From: Acidobacteria bacterium UBA7540
GTDB taxonomy: Bacteria > Acidobacteriota > Terriglobia > UBA7540
Length of the DNA stretch: 28,742 nucleotides
Direction of reading: 5' to 3'
Assembly (NCBI GenBank): GCA_002478145.1
Contig: DLMI01000131.1
Span: forward strand, 1 to 28,742
This document shows, one piece after another, positions 7,201 through 15,449 of this stretch (position 1 is the first letter of the stretch; every line of letters begins with the position of its first letter). The notes below the pieces were generated by a model. That model saw only the letters and a list, made by a program, of their open reading frames with translations. It did no database searches and was not told the DNA's origin. The translations under genes were made by a program, and so were the position numbers.

Positions 7201-9121
7201 TGAGATCCGGACCCCCATGAATGGGATCATTGGCATGACGGAATTGGCCCTCGACACCCCCCTTTCGCGTGAGCAGCGAGAGTACCTGAGCAGCGTAAAA
7301 GAGTCCGCTGACACCCTCCTGACCTTGATCAATGACATCCTGGATTTCTCCAAGATTGAGGCCGGGAGACTTTCGCTCGACATTTGCGAATTCGACCTGC
7401 AAGATGCGCTGAGCAACACCATGCGGGCACTCGCCGCTCGGGCTGATGAGAAGGGACTTGAGTTGACATGGGAGACCCTGCCCGACCTTCCGGCCCGCCT
7501 AGTCGGAGATCCTGGACGGCTGCGACAAGTCCTTCTGAATTTGGTGGGGAATGGCATCAAGTTCACCGAACGCGGGGAAGTGGACTTGCAGGTCGAGATC
7601 GAGTCGCAAGGGGAAGATTGGACCACCCTGCATTTCTGCGTCACCGACACTGGCATCGGCATCCCGTGGGAAAAGCAACAGCGGATTTTTGGGGCCTTCA
7701 TGCAGGCTGATAGCTCCACCACACGTAAATATGGTGGGACCGGCCTGGGCTTGGCTATCTCGTCCCGACTGATAAAGCTGATGGAAGGGCGAATTTGGCT
7801 GGAGAGCGAATCGAACAAAGGAAGCAGGTTCCATTTCACGGCGAAGTTTGGGCTTGTGAAAGGGCCGCAGCCACAGCCCGCTCCCCTGGTAGAGGTCAGC
7901 CTGCAAGGTACGCCTGTGCTAGTCATTGACGATAATGCTACCAACCGGCGTATTTTGGAGGCCATGCTCGAGTCCTGGTTCATGCAGCCCGCGTTGGTGG
8001 CGAGCGGGCAGGAGGGTCTGGTCGAGATGCGGCGCGCAAAGGACATGGGCAAAACTTTTCCTTTGATTCTGCTTGATGCCCAAATGCCGGATATGGACGG
8101 CTTCATGGTCGTTGAGAAGCTCAAGGAAGATCCCACCCTCGCCGGAAGCGCGATCATGATGTTGACCTCTGCTGGACAGCGCGGTGACGCCGCCCGCTGC
8201 CGTGCGCTTGGCATCTCGGCGTATCTCGTCAAACCGATCCGGCAGTCCGAGCTCTTGGAGGCAATTCTGCTCGTTCTTGGCCCGCGCTCCCAGAGAAAGG
8301 ACCACCCTGACCTTGTCACCCGTCACACGATTCGAGAAGAGCGTCGCAAGCTCCGCATCATTGTGGCGGAGGACAACGCGATCAACCGAGAGCTCGTGAC
8401 GCGCCTGCTCCAGAAACGTGGACACACCGTTATGGCAGTCACGACCGGTCGAGAAGCTGTCGACCTATTGGATAAGGACGCGGCGAATTGTGACATCGTA
8501 CTGATGGATGTGGAAATGCCGGACATGGATGGCTTTCAAGCCACAGCTATCATCCGTGAGAAGGAAAAGATCAGCGGTAAGCACATCCCGATCGTTGCCC
8601 TGACAGCATACGCCATGAAAGGTGATCGTGAACGTTGCTTGGCGGCAGGCATGGACGGCTATGTGCCCAAGCCCATCCGACACCAAAACCTGTTTGAAAC
8701 TATCCAAACACTCGTCATGGACGTGCCCAACATTCCCACCCATGCGCCTCCTGAAAAACCTCCGGTGGAGGTTCTGGATGAAGCGCTGCTTATGTCTCGG
8801 GTGGACAACGACCCTCAATTGCTAAGGGACCTCGTGGACCTGTTTCTGGAGGAGTGTCCGCGTCTTGTGGATGAAATCAGGGTCGCGCTGGACAGGAAGG
8901 ATGCAAAGGTCCTGCAAAGAAGCGCGCATAGTCTGAAAGGCTCCACAGGTAACCTTGCTGCGAAGATGGCCTCGGAAGCAGCGCTCAAGCTCGAAAGGCT
9001 CGCTCAGGCTGGGAACTTGGTGGACGCCGAAAATGTGCTGCGGGAGTTGGAGTGTCAACTGGAACGCTTGAAGCCGGCTTTACTCGCCGTTCGGACGGAG
9101 ACAGAGAAAAGAGCGCTCTGA
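4211..9121 (+). CDS. hybrid sensor histidine kinase: periplasmic OB-like repeats, 4 PAS, HisKA-HATPase, 2 REC, HPt
   Basis: This is a membrane phosphorelay kinase of 1636 residues from the GTG at 4211, chosen because GGGGA lies 7 nt upstream and a signal-like segment (VILLVFVFLVLPGVALAQ) follows. The frame stays open upstream to 4127, with an ATG at 4136 as an alternative. The periplasmic part (about residues 60-440) has four OB-like repeats with V-x-V-x-G starts. One membrane segment follows (about 450-470, ending WVVMLRRRV). PAS domains lie at about 475-595, 598-716, 724-846 and 850-968, most ending in DVTER/DITER-type motifs. HisKA has the phospho-acceptor H997 (SHEIRTPMNG). HATPase shows GNGIKF, DTGIGIP and GGTGLGLA. 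The receivers have D1289 (LLDAQMPDMDG) and D1433 (LMDVEMPDMDG), and the HPt has H1573 (SAHSLKG). All phosphotransfer residues are present. The likely partner is the diguanylate cyclase 129 bp downstream. The signal sensed is unknown. Confidence 0.95.
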   Translation: MVGNSQPVGHHSSVHVILLVFVFLVLPGVALAQQEGRGASETLPVLKEARQVRELSSEKATLGYPIQLHAVVTYAEFSHGHLFVQDATAGIYVDPTKLAVQLRAGQYVEVEGRTGPGFFASEIVNPRVRILGEAPLPVPRRVSGEELASGVQDSQFVEVEGIVMSTGENDGRLLLHIASRAVEFPVYVLVQKAAPENLVGAAVRLRGVSSGIYNAKTQFIGAALMVPGFDNLLVERPAPTDLFSVPLRPIHIVLRLTSQGAFSQRVRVQGVVTLQRLRRSIFISDGQQGVEVQTGQTTVLKPGDRVEVVGFPAVGNYSPVLKDAIFRRIGTGPPPQPVTVTAQQALAGSFDSELIRIQGRLLDFGRQAGLRTLSISTDNLNFRAELEEAIAGQALAHLRVGSLVQLTGICNIGVDENRAPVGFGLLLRAPEDVAVVQQPPWWTLERALSLLGFTGLVVLSALVWVVMLRRRVQNQTETIRATLESTAEGILVVDGRGKITAFNEKFGELWRIPKSILASRDEDKVVSYVSSQLKDPESFHLRVAELYAHPNGQSDDVIELKDGRILEGQSHPQRVGGKNVGRVWGFRDVTERTRAEEVRSKLAAIVESSDDAIISRTLGGTITSWNKGAEVIFGYRADEVMGKPVSMLAASDYVDELAVILHRVRQGEKITHFETVRVRKDGCRIDVSLTISPIRNAAGDVVGAATIARDITERKRAEAALMEERHLLHTLMDNVPDLIYFKDRESRFTRINKAHAKAFGLKDPTQAVGKNDSDFFTGEHAQQAYADEQEIIRTGQPVLGKEEKETWPNGHLTWASTTKMPLRDANGNIIGTFGISRDVTERKRYEESLRASEQRYRLLFERNLAGVYRVTVDGHLLDCNDACARIFGYASTSEMLERRAGDLYFDATARNEFLGRLKEHGTLTNFEQCLQRKDGSPLWVLENATLVMNVEGEIAHIEGSLIDISDRRQAEEELRRAKETAEAASRAKSDFLAVMSHEIRTPMNGIIGMTELALDTPLSREQREYLSSVKESADTLLTLINDILDFSKIEAGRLSLDICEFDLQDALSNTMRALAARADEKGLELTWETLPDLPARLVGDPGRLRQVLLNLVGNGIKFTERGEVDLQVEIESQGEDWTTLHFCVTDTGIGIPWEKQQRIFGAFMQADSSTTRKYGGTGLGLAISSRLIKLMEGRIWLESESNKGSRFHFTAKFGLVKGPQPQPAPLVEVSLQGTPVLVIDDNATNRRILEAMLESWFMQPALVASGQEGLVEMRRAKDMGKTFPLILLDAQMPDMDGFMVVEKLKEDPTLAGSAIMMLTSAGQRGDAARCRALGISAYLVKPIRQSELLEAILLVLGPRSQRKDHPDLVTRHTIREERRKLRIIVAEDNAINRELVTRLLQKRGHTVMAVTTGREAVDLLDKDAANCDIVLMDVEMPDMDGFQATAIIREKEKISGKHIPIVALTAYAMKGDRERCLAAGMDGYVPKPIRHQNLFETIQTLVMDVPNIPTHAPPEKPPVEVLDEALLMSRVDNDPQLLRDLVDLFLEECPRLVDEIRVALDRKDAKVLQRSAHSLKGSTGNLAAKMASEAALKLERLAQAGNLVDAENVLRELECQLERLKPALLAVRTETEKRAL

Positions 9122-9131
9122 TTGCCGCGGA

Positions 9132-9165
9132 AACAAGTTAGAACGCCCCCGCAGGCTAACTTGTT
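9132..9165 (+). terminator. inverted repeat between kinase and response regulator
   Basis: AACAAGTTAG (9132-9141) and CTAACTTGTT (9156-9165) form a perfect 10-bp stem with a 14-nt C-rich loop. There is no U-run after it, so it may be an attenuator, an mRNA stability element or an operator rather than a strong intrinsic terminator. Confidence 0.4.
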
Positions 9166-9250
9166 CACCCACGGCGACGGCAACTTCAAAGCCCCAGGGT
9201 TGCGCCGTAACATAGACCCTGTGAAGAACCCAGCGAGGTAACTCAGGAAG

Positions 9251-10198
9251 ATGTCCACCACGAGAATCCTGGTCGCCGAAGATGAAATCACCTTCCGCCA
9301 TATGCTCCAGACTTTCCTTACCAAGTGGGGCTACCAGGTTGTGGTCGCGAGCGATGGGCTGGAAGCGTGGAAGGTGCTTCAGGGGGAGGATAGACCGCGG
9401 CTTGCCCTTCTGGATTGGATGATGCCGAACATGGATGGTGTGGAGATCTGCCGTGCGATTAGGGAAAGCAAGCCAGACCCTTACATTTATCTCCTCCTAT
9501 TGACAAGCCGGGATCAAAAGCAAGACGTGGTGGAAGGCATCGAGGCTGGCGCTGACGACTATCTCATCAAGCCTTTTGATCCGCGGGAATTAAGAGCCCG
9601 GATCCACGCGGGGGAACGCATCATCGAGTTGGAGGACAGGCTGATCCGCGCGCAGGAGGCGCTCCTGGAATTGGCAACTCATGATCCCCTGACGGGTCTA
9701 TTGAATCGCAGGGCATGTCTCGACTCCTTGTTGGCTGAATTAAGTCGGGGATGTCGCTCCGGAAACCCGGTATCCATCGTCATGGCTGACATCGACCACT
9801 TCAAGAGAGTTAACGACACCCACGGACACCTGACCGGGGATGAAGTCCTTTGTGAAGTGGCTCGCCGAATGCAAAGCTCACTGCGGCGCTACGACACCAT
9901 CGGTCGATTTGGTGGGGAAGAGTTCCTCTTGGTTCTCCCCGAATGCAGTCTGGAGGAAGGTGTGAAACTGGCAGAGCGAATATGCCACCTGGTTCGTTCA
10001 GAGCCGGTGCAAGCCAAGAATAAACCCATCGACGTCTCAATCAGCCTGGGGGTGACAGTCGCCAACCAACTTGTTCCGGCGGACCTCGAAGCATTGCTGG
10101 GAACGGCGGACGCCGCTCTTTACCGGGCGAAAGAGGCAGGACGCAATCGAGTTGAATTCTCTGCCAATCCCCGTCCCTCCTCCGGGACCCCCGACTGA
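9251..10198 (+). CDS. response regulator diguanylate cyclase (REC-GGDEF)
   Basis: This 315-residue protein is predicted to make c-di-GMP from two GTP when phosphorylated. The REC domain (residues 1-125) has the acidic pair E-D (VAEDE), phospho-acceptor D55 (LLDWMMPNMDG), switch T/S (LLTSRD) and the lysine in DDYLIKPFD. A short coiled linker precedes the GGDEF domain (about 140-305), which has DPLTGLLNRR, DIDHFKRVND, and the active-site GGEEF at 221-225. RRYD just upstream fits the RxxD inhibitory site, so product feedback is likely. The ATG at 9251 follows GAGGT/AGGAAG sequences. It lies downstream of the hybrid kinase on the same strand, and the HPt of that kinase is the plausible phosphodonor (inference). 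The organisation resembles PleD-like proteins with one receiver. Confidence 0.93.
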   Translation: MSTTRILVAEDEITFRHMLQTFLTKWGYQVVVASDGLEAWKVLQGEDRPRLALLDWMMPNMDGVEICRAIRESKPDPYIYLLLLTSRDQKQDVVEGIEAGADDYLIKPFDPRELRARIHAGERIIELEDRLIRAQEALLELATHDPLTGLLNRRACLDSLLAELSRGCRSGNPVSIVMADIDHFKRVNDTHGHLTGDEVLCEVARRMQSSLRRYDTIGRFGGEEFLLVLPECSLEEGVKLAERICHLVRSEPVQAKNKPIDVSISLGVTVANQLVPADLEALLGTADAALYRAKEAGRNRVEFSANPRPSSGTPD

Positions 10199-10199
10199 A

Positions 10200-10227
10200 T
10201 TGCATGTCGGGAAACTAGCCCATGCAA
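10200..10227. terminator. bidirectional stem-loop between convergent genes
   Basis: TTGCATG (10200-10206) pairs with CATGCAA (10221-10227), flanked by A/T-rich ends, in the 32-bp gap between the converging GGDEF and permease genes. A weak terminator serving both strands is plausible. Confidence 0.4.
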
Positions 10228-10230
10228 AAT

Positions 10231-11982
10231 TCAGCTTTCAAGCTTGAACCGGGTCGACGCCAGGTTGTATAGGCGTCGCCAGACAAGCCGATTGATGGTA
10301 ACGACCATCGCCGCCAAGGAAACTGTGGCCGCGAGGAGCAGGCGGGAGTTGCCACTGTCTGTCGCCTGACTGATCACCGCACCGAGTCCCACAATCGAGA
10401 AGGTTTGCCCTCGGAAATGGAAATACTCCGCGACGATGCTGGCGTTCCATGCTCCGCCAGAGGCGGTGACCAGCCCGGTTATCAAGTAGGGAAAGATTCC
10501 GGGCAAAAGCAATTTGCGCCAGCGCTCGAGGTTGCCCAAGCGGAACACGCCGCACACTTCCTTGAGGTCCGTCGGAATGGCGCTGGCCCCGGCGATAACA
10601 TTGAACAGGATGTACCACTGTGTACCCAGCAGCAAGAGAACAATCGAGCCAATCCCCAGTCCGCCGCCGAGGCGGAGCAGCAGAAGCAGAACGATGGGGA
10701 ACAAAGCCGTAGCGGGTACGGAGGCTGCAATTTGAGCGATCGGTTGGGCGACAGCGCAGAGCTTCGGCCTTAACCCTATATAAAGCCCGACCGGGATCGT
10801 CCAGCATGCCGCCAGCAAGAGAGTCGCCTCGACTCGAAGGAAGGTCGCTCCGGCTCCCCACAGGATTTCTCGTATTTCTGGTCGCGAGAGCGCCGCGAGC
10901 ATGCCGCTCATCTTCCCGACCGCGTACGTGACGCCAAGCAGCGCAACCACCAGCAGGGCGCGTAACGCAAATTTCACCAGCCCACGCCCCAAGTGATACC
11001 GGTGGGGGGATGCTTGGGCTCGAGCAAAGTGCAGGTTCAAGGCCTCACGCAGAGGAAAGACAAACGTGCGGGCGGCAAGATGCAGGACCTTCGAACGGCG
11101 CAGTAGATCGAGAACGGGTGATCGCGGCGTCACCGCAGCTTCGACCTGCTCAAATTTGAACTTCTCCGCCCAAGCGATGGTTGGACGCCAGATGATCTGG
11201 TCAACCAACACGATAACCGCCACCATGGCAGTCAGTCCCCAGATGATCGCTCCAGTATCTCCCGCATTGGCGGCGGATTGGAGGTATGAACCGAGGCCGG
11301 GAAGACGAAGGTCGCGATTTCCCAAGACAAACATCTCGCAGGCCATCAGAAAGAACCAGGCGCCAGCCACCGACATCATGGAATTCCAAATCAGACCGAT
11401 GGCTGCGTAAGGCAGCTCCATTTGCAGGAACCTTTGCCACCAACTCAACCGGTATACCTTCGCCGCTTCACGCATCTCATTCGGAATGCTCTTGAGCGAT
11501 GAGTAAAAGCTGAAGGTCATGTTCCAGACCTGCCCGGTGAAGATCAATACGATGCACCCCAGTTCCACGCCCAATTGCCGAGTGGGGAATAAGGCAACCA
11601 TCGAGACCATCACGCTGGGGAGGAAGCTGAGAACAGGGATAGACTGCAACGTGTCCAGCAGCGGAATCATGAATCGTTCCGCTTTAGCGTTGTAGGCGGC
11701 AATATATCCATAGACGAAAGTGAAAGCCAAGCTGAGGACGTAGGCCATCGCAATGCGAGTGAGCGAGAACAAGGCATACTTCGGCAGTGCTCCGGGATGG
11801 AGTTGAATTTCAGCCTGAGTATTGACGGGGCCAATCCCGTAGCGACTGAACGTGAGCAAGCCATAGAGGATTGCCAGCCCCGCAAGGATGATGGGCAAGT
11901 CTCTCAGAAAAGGCGGGACAGTGGGAGGAAAGATTCCCCAGGGCGGAGGTGCAGACGAAGCTTTTTCAGTTCGCGGCGTCAT
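10231..11982 (-). CDS. fused double-domain ABC importer permease (NitT/TauT-like)
   Basis: This is an inner-membrane permease of 583 residues containing two BPD_transp_1-type halves in one chain. The first half (about 25-275) has an EAA-type coupling loop at about 169-190 (EMREAAKVYRLSWWQRFLQ). The second half (about 335-575) has another at about 482-505 (DLKEVCGVFRLGNLERWRK). Several hydrophobic helices surround each loop. Single-domain permeases of the nitrate/sulfonate/taurine group are usually about 250-280 residues, so this chain supplies both membrane subunits. The start is placed at ATG 11982 ([10 protein letters not shown]) because it overlaps the ATPase stop codon by one base (TGATG), implying translational coupling. 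The frame continues upstream but only inside the ATPase gene. The substrate is unknown and no solute-binding protein gene is nearby. Confidence 0.88.
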   Translation of the reverse strand: MTPRTEKASSAPPPWGIFPPTVPPFLRDLPIILAGLAILYGLLTFSRYGIGPVNTQAEIQLHPGALPKYALFSLTRIAMAYVLSLAFTFVYGYIAAYNAKAERFMIPLLDTLQSIPVLSFLPSVMVSMVALFPTRQLGVELGCIVLIFTGQVWNMTFSFYSSLKSIPNEMREAAKVYRLSWWQRFLQMELPYAAIGLIWNSMMSVAGAWFFLMACEMFVLGNRDLRLPGLGSYLQSAANAGDTGAIIWGLTAMVAVIVLVDQIIWRPTIAWAEKFKFEQVEAAVTPRSPVLDLLRRSKVLHLAARTFVFPLREALNLHFARAQASPHRYHLGRGLVKFALRALLVVALLGVTYAVGKMSGMLAALSRPEIREILWGAGATFLRVEATLLLAACWTIPVGLYIGLRPKLCAVAQPIAQIAASVPATALFPIVLLLLLRLGGGLGIGSIVLLLLGTQWYILFNVIAGASAIPTDLKEVCGVFRLGNLERWRKLLLPGIFPYLITGLVTASGGAWNASIVAEYFHFRGQTFSIVGLGAVISQATDSGNSRLLLAATVSLAAMVVTINRLVWRRLYNLASTRFKLES

Positions 11983-13712
11983 CAGTGATGCAGAACATCT
12001 TCGGGAGAATCTACGGAGCTTGTGCTTTGGTACGACAGAAGTCTGTCGCTCGCGGAATCGTAGGTAAATATCTCGCCATATCGACCCCAATGCAGGGCAG
12101 TCTCGATCTGCCTTTGGGCCTCATCCTCGGAGAAGTGTTCCTCCAGGAGGTCACGAAAGAACTCAAGTGGCATAGCGTGGTCTGACTTACTCTTCAGACT
12201 ATTGTTAATCTGCTGAAGCAGTGAGACATTGGCGAGTGCGGCCTCACGGAATAGGAGCTTTCGCGTGGAAATGTCGGCTTCGGAAAACGCCTTTCCCTTT
12301 GGGGTAATCTCAACATCGCCCTTATCTGATCTGGCGAAGGCAAGCAGCGTCGCCGCCTCGACGATGGGCAGCAAGTCTCCGACATCCATCAACAGTTCTT
12401 CAGCTAAGTGGTACAGGTCCTCCTCGCCGCCGCGGTCATCAAGTATTTCGAGCAGTCCTGCGACTCCGCCCGGCCGGGCATGGGGCAGCATCTGGGAGGG
12501 CGTTCTCGCCAGCCGCTCCGCGGTTGAGGGCGGCGCGGGCTCGAGCTGCGGCTGTGTCATCAGTTTGTAAATGTAGTCGACATAGACGAGGAACTCGGCG
12601 GAAGTGTGTGCCCTTGGCTGCCGGAGCGGAACACGAAAGTCGGCGCGGATTCTTGCCGGGTTACGCCCCAGGACGATTATTCGGTCCGCGAGCAGAACCG
12701 CTTCCTCGATGTTGTGAGTAACCAGGAAAATGCTTCGGGTGGGGATCTTCTTTCCAAGCCACAACTCCATCAGTTCGCCCCGCAGATTCTCCGCCGTCAG
12801 GACGTCAAGAGCCGAAAAGGGTTCGTCCATGAAGAGAATTTCGGGTTCCACCGCCAAAGCGCGTGCGAATCCTACGCGCTGCTTCATGCCTCCCGAGAGT
12901 TCTTTGGGGTACGCGGTCTCAAACCCCTTCAACCCTACTTTGTCAAGGGTTCGGAGCGCGCGATGATGTCGTTCGAAGTGTGCCATACCCCGTGCGAGGA
13001 GTGGAACCTCAACGTTGTCCAGAACCGTGAGCCAGGGAAACAAGGCGAAGCTTTGGAACACGATGGCGACGTTTGGCCGGCACTCATTCAGGGGTTCATC
13101 ATGCCACAGGATTTTGCCGCCGGAGGGTGGTGTGAGTCCGGTGAGGATTCGCAAAAGGGTGGATTTGCCACACCCAGAAGGGCCGAGAAGGGCCACAATC
13201 GAGTCGGGCTCCACAGACAGATTGAGAGGAGCAATAACCTGAATCTGTCTGCCGTCCGGCTGTAGAAAACTCTTCTCAATCTGGAGAGCCGCGATAATGG
13301 GTTTGACCACCGAGGGAGGCCTGGCAATAGCTGCCCCCAATTCTTCCCCAACTGCTTCGGCAGGTTGCTCTCCCGAGAGTTCGTCCATCAAATGCTGCCA
13401 GGCTTCCTCCGGTAGCTCATCAAAGAATTCATGACGCTCTTCAGGCTTGGTCTTGGCAATAATAGCGCGCAGTTCTTCTGCCGGCCGGGAGTGGAGCAGA
13501 ACATAGGAGTGGTAGTAAGGAAAATGCCCAACTAATGTCGCCGCAAAATCCACGGGCAACGCACGAAACAGGATCTGCTGCTCTTCGTAGGGGATGCTCA
13601 TGACCAAGTCTGCTGCGACATCGGGATCGAGACGTTGTAGCAGCGCGACGGCGTGCTGCGAACGTCCTTGGAACAAGAGCTCTTGAAGTTTCTCGGCAGT
13701 CGCTGGGTTCAT
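11982..13712 (-). CDS. ABC transporter ATPase with N-terminal MgtE_N-like and C-terminal AAA-associated domains
   Basis: This 576-residue cytoplasmic ATPase drives the adjacent fused permease. Residues about 20-112 form an MgtE_N-like helical repeat region ([36 protein letters not shown]). The ABC domain follows: Walker [10 protein letters not shown] (177-185), Q-loop FQSFALFPW, signature LSGGM (272-276), Walker B ILFMDE (292-297) and H333. All are intact and of the NitT/TauT/Ssu type. Residues about 405-560 resemble the AAA-associated C-terminal domain found on some of these ATPases ([19 protein letters not shown], winged-helix-like). The start at ATG 13712 is chosen because MgtE_N homology begins soon after and GGGG lies 9-10 nt upstream; earlier in-frame codons read into a repeat region. 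In MgtE channels the N domain senses Mg2+, so metal-dependent gating is an inference. Confidence 0.9.
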   Translation of the reverse strand: MNPATAEKLQELLFQGRSQHAVALLQRLDPDVAADLVMSIPYEEQQILFRALPVDFAATLVGHFPYYHSYVLLHSRPAEELRAIIAKTKPEERHEFFDELPEEAWQHLMDELSGEQPAEAVGEELGAAIARPPSVVKPIIAALQIEKSFLQPDGRQIQVIAPLNLSVEPDSIVALLGPSGCGKSTLLRILTGLTPPSGGKILWHDEPLNECRPNVAIVFQSFALFPWLTVLDNVEVPLLARGMAHFERHHRALRTLDKVGLKGFETAYPKELSGGMKQRVGFARALAVEPEILFMDEPFSALDVLTAENLRGELMELWLGKKIPTRSIFLVTHNIEEAVLLADRIIVLGRNPARIRADFRVPLRQPRAHTSAEFLVYVDYIYKLMTQPQLEPAPPSTAERLARTPSQMLPHARPGGVAGLLEILDDRGGEEDLYHLAEELLMDVGDLLPIVEAATLLAFARSDKGDVEITPKGKAFSEADISTRKLLFREAALANVSLLQQINNSLKSKSDHAMPLEFFRDLLEEHFSEDEAQRQIETALHWGRYGEIFTYDSASDRLLSYQSTSSVDSPEDVLHH

Positions 13713-13771
13713 CGCGTGTACCCCATAACTGACTGTAGCACTAGGCGCCAACTCCATCGCACGGCGCGAAG

Positions 13772-13854
13772 AAAAGCAGATCCTTCGCTTCGCGCAGGAT
13801 GACATGTCCCGCCGCGGCGGGAGCGGAGCGCAGCGTAGCGAAGAATCTGCTTTT
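13772..13854. repeat. REP-like palindrome (copy 1)
   Basis: AAAAGCAGATCCTTCGCTTC... (13772-13793) and its near-perfect reverse complement ending ...AATCTGCTTTT (13833-13854) match at 20 of 22 positions. The interior contains GCAGGATGACATGTCCCGCCGCGGCGGGA, shown here only to place the central GC palindrome (CCCGCCGCGGCGGG). It shares AGAT(N)CTTCGC and ATGACA motifs with copies at 15337-15424 and 16673-16747. Confidence 0.8.
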
Positions 13855-14033
13855 GGTCGCCGCTATGCCGCGCTGTGGAACCTGAACAGCTTCCACGGTC
13901 CCAGGCAAAGTCTTTCTTGGGCGGCAATCATGTTACCAGAAGCAGGGGGCGTTGGGGTCCGATGTTGCCCTGTGGAGCCCAGCGGGTTATCCCTGGGCAG
14001 TCGCCACGGCGACCGTCCCCGCCCGCAAGGGCT

Positions 14034-14122
14034 GGTAGTGGGTCAATTTGATGCTGTAGCGGCGAGTTTATCTCGCCAAATGGCGGCATAAAGCCGCCTC
14101 TACATCAAATTGACCCGCTACC
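14034..14122. repeat. 89-bp palindromic element with two inner hairpins (family A, copy 1)
   Basis: The outer arms GGTAGTGGGTCAATTTGATG (14034-14053) and its reverse complement (14103-14122) match at 19 of 20. Inside are two small hairpins: GGCGAGttTATCTCGCC-like (14061-14077) and GGCGGCataaaGCCGCC (14082-14098). A TGTAGCGGCG motif next to the left arm is shared with the related element at 17077-17182. A MITE or REP-type element is likely. Confidence 0.75.
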
Positions 14123-14207
14123 CAACGGCGGGAGGACTTCCGTTTTGTGCCTTTCTCGCCGATAATAGATCTTGGAAGCTGGAAGACTCACCGCCCTTAT
14201 AAGGAAC

Positions 14208-15311
14208 ATGTCTACTAACCGCCGTCCAGATCCTGAGCAACTGTTGCGCCAACTTCAGGCCGAGGAGCAATACTACAAGCGCGGACGACTCAAGATTTTT
14301 CTCGGATACGCGGGAGGCGTGGGAAAATCATTCCGCATGCTTGACGAGGCGCGGCGCCGGCGGACACGAGCAGAGGATGTGGTAGTGGGTGCGATCCAAC
14401 CCAAGGTCTCAGCCGAAGTCGAAGCCCTGCTGCAAAAAATGCCAATTATCCCCCTCCGTACCATCGGTGGCGTGCCCACGATGGACGTGGAGGCCATCCT
14501 GCGTCGCCACCCCCAAGTCTGCGTGGTTGATGGTCTGGCTTATGACAACCCCCCTGGCAGCCCGCACTCCAAGCGCTGGCAGGATGTAGAGCACCTGCTT
14601 TCGGCGGGCATCTCGGTGATTGCCACGGTCAACCTCCAACATATCGAGGAACGGCGGGAGGAGGTGGAGAGGATCACGGGCAAGCACGTGACGGAGACCG
14701 TTCCGGAAAGCTTCTTGCGCAATGCGGACGAAATCGAAATTGTGGACGCACCGCCCGATTTTGCTCTACAGCGCGACCCCAGCCCTCTGGTTACGGATCA
14801 GGCGCGCGCTACGACCATCCTGCCGCAACAGCTTTCTGGACTGCGGGAGATTGCGCTCCTGCTGGCTGCGGATGTGGTCGACTATCAGCTTGAGGCTTAC
14901 CTGGCGCGTCATGGCATCGAGCAGGTTTGGGGCGCCCATGAGCGCATTCTCGTTTGTGTTTCCCCTTACGCCGACGCTGCCGAGATCATCGCCAGCGGAA
15001 GGCGCAACGCCGAGCGATTCCATGGGGAATTGTTTGTGGCGTACGTTAATCGGCCAGACGTCACATTGGAAGAAAAGACTCTCCTGGAGAGAAACTTATC
15101 GCAGGCGCGGGCTGCCGGCGCGCGCATCGAAGCACTGGATGGCGAGGATCCAACCTACATCATCATGCAGTTTGCGCGGGCCCACGGCATTACTCAGATC
15201 TTTTTGGCGAACCGAATGAGCAACAACTGGTGGGATCGCGTCTTTGGCAGGCCTGTGGAACACCTCATCCGGGCAGCGGAGAATATCGACGTCAGAGTTT
15301 TCCCAGTATAG
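14208..15311 (+). CDS. KdpD N-terminal domain / universal stress protein, degenerate Walker B (paralog 1)
   Basis: This 367-residue soluble protein contains only the N-terminal sensor part of KdpD and a Usp-like domain; membrane helices and kinase are absent. Residues 26-240 match KdpD: Walker A-like GYAGGVGKS (33-41), PQVCVVD, RWQDVEHLL, TVNLQHIE, ETVPE. The usual DELAHTN motif is replaced by DGLAYDN (D108, G109), so the acidic residue after the Walker B aspartate is lost. The segment linking to the Usp domain is also reshaped compared with paralog 2. The Usp-like domain is about 245-367 (ERILVCVSP..., FGRPVEHLIRAAENIDVRVFPV). The ATG at 14208 has AAGGA only 2 nt away, so a TTG at 14172 is a possible alternative. 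A regulatory or ligand-binding role is likely; no kdpFABC genes are present. Confidence 0.85.
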   Translation: MSTNRRPDPEQLLRQLQAEEQYYKRGRLKIFLGYAGGVGKSFRMLDEARRRRTRAEDVVVGAIQPKVSAEVEALLQKMPIIPLRTIGGVPTMDVEAILRRHPQVCVVDGLAYDNPPGSPHSKRWQDVEHLLSAGISVIATVNLQHIEERREEVERITGKHVTETVPESFLRNADEIEIVDAPPDFALQRDPSPLVTDQARATTILPQQLSGLREIALLLAADVVDYQLEAYLARHGIEQVWGAHERILVCVSPYADAAEIIASGRRNAERFHGELFVAYVNRPDVTLEEKTLLERNLSQARAAGARIEALDGEDPTYIIMQFARAHGITQIFLANRMSNNWWDRVFGRPVEHLIRAAENIDVRVFPV

Positions 15312-15449
15312 CAGGCTGATGAAAAAGTGCCCATCATGTCATGCTGAGCGAAGCGAAGCATCTCGCTCTGTTTTGAAGTCAAGAACTTAGATTCTTCTCC
15401 CGCGACTGCGGGATCAGAATGACAGCTTCTGAGTTTTTTCATCAGCCTG
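15312..15449. mobile_element. 138-bp MITE-like element with terminal inverted repeats and 4-bp target duplication
   Basis: The ends CAGGCTGATGAAAAA (15312-15326) and TTTTTCATCAGCCTG (15435-15449) are perfect 15-bp inverted repeats. Both sides are flanked by ATAG (15308-15311 and 15450-15453), a probable target duplication. The interior carries two REP-type units in opposite orientation: TGTCATGCTGAGCGAAG...ATCT (15337-15363) and AGATTCTTC...AGAATGACA (15389-15424). The element has no coding capacity and would need a transposase in trans. Confidence 0.8.

Larger units (their letters stand above)
13713..14207. other. 495-bp divergent intergenic region with two palindromic elements
   Basis: This gap lies between the divergently transcribed ABC operon and the first KdpD-like gene. 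It holds a REP-type palindrome (13772-13854) and a second palindromic element (14034-14122), annotated separately. The rest shows no convincing gene. A GATAAT at 14161-14166 could be a -10 box for the downstream gene, with only a poor -35. Confidence 0.6.

Noticed and set aside
6874..8319. 481-codon minus-strand frame
   Set aside because: It lies fully antisense to the receiver, HATPase and HisKA coding parts of the hybrid kinase and is Ser/Arg-rich without motifs; it is a shadow of codon use.
12606..13265. 219-codon plus-strand frame
   Set aside because: Opposite to the ABC ATPase motifs, which are complete on the minus strand.
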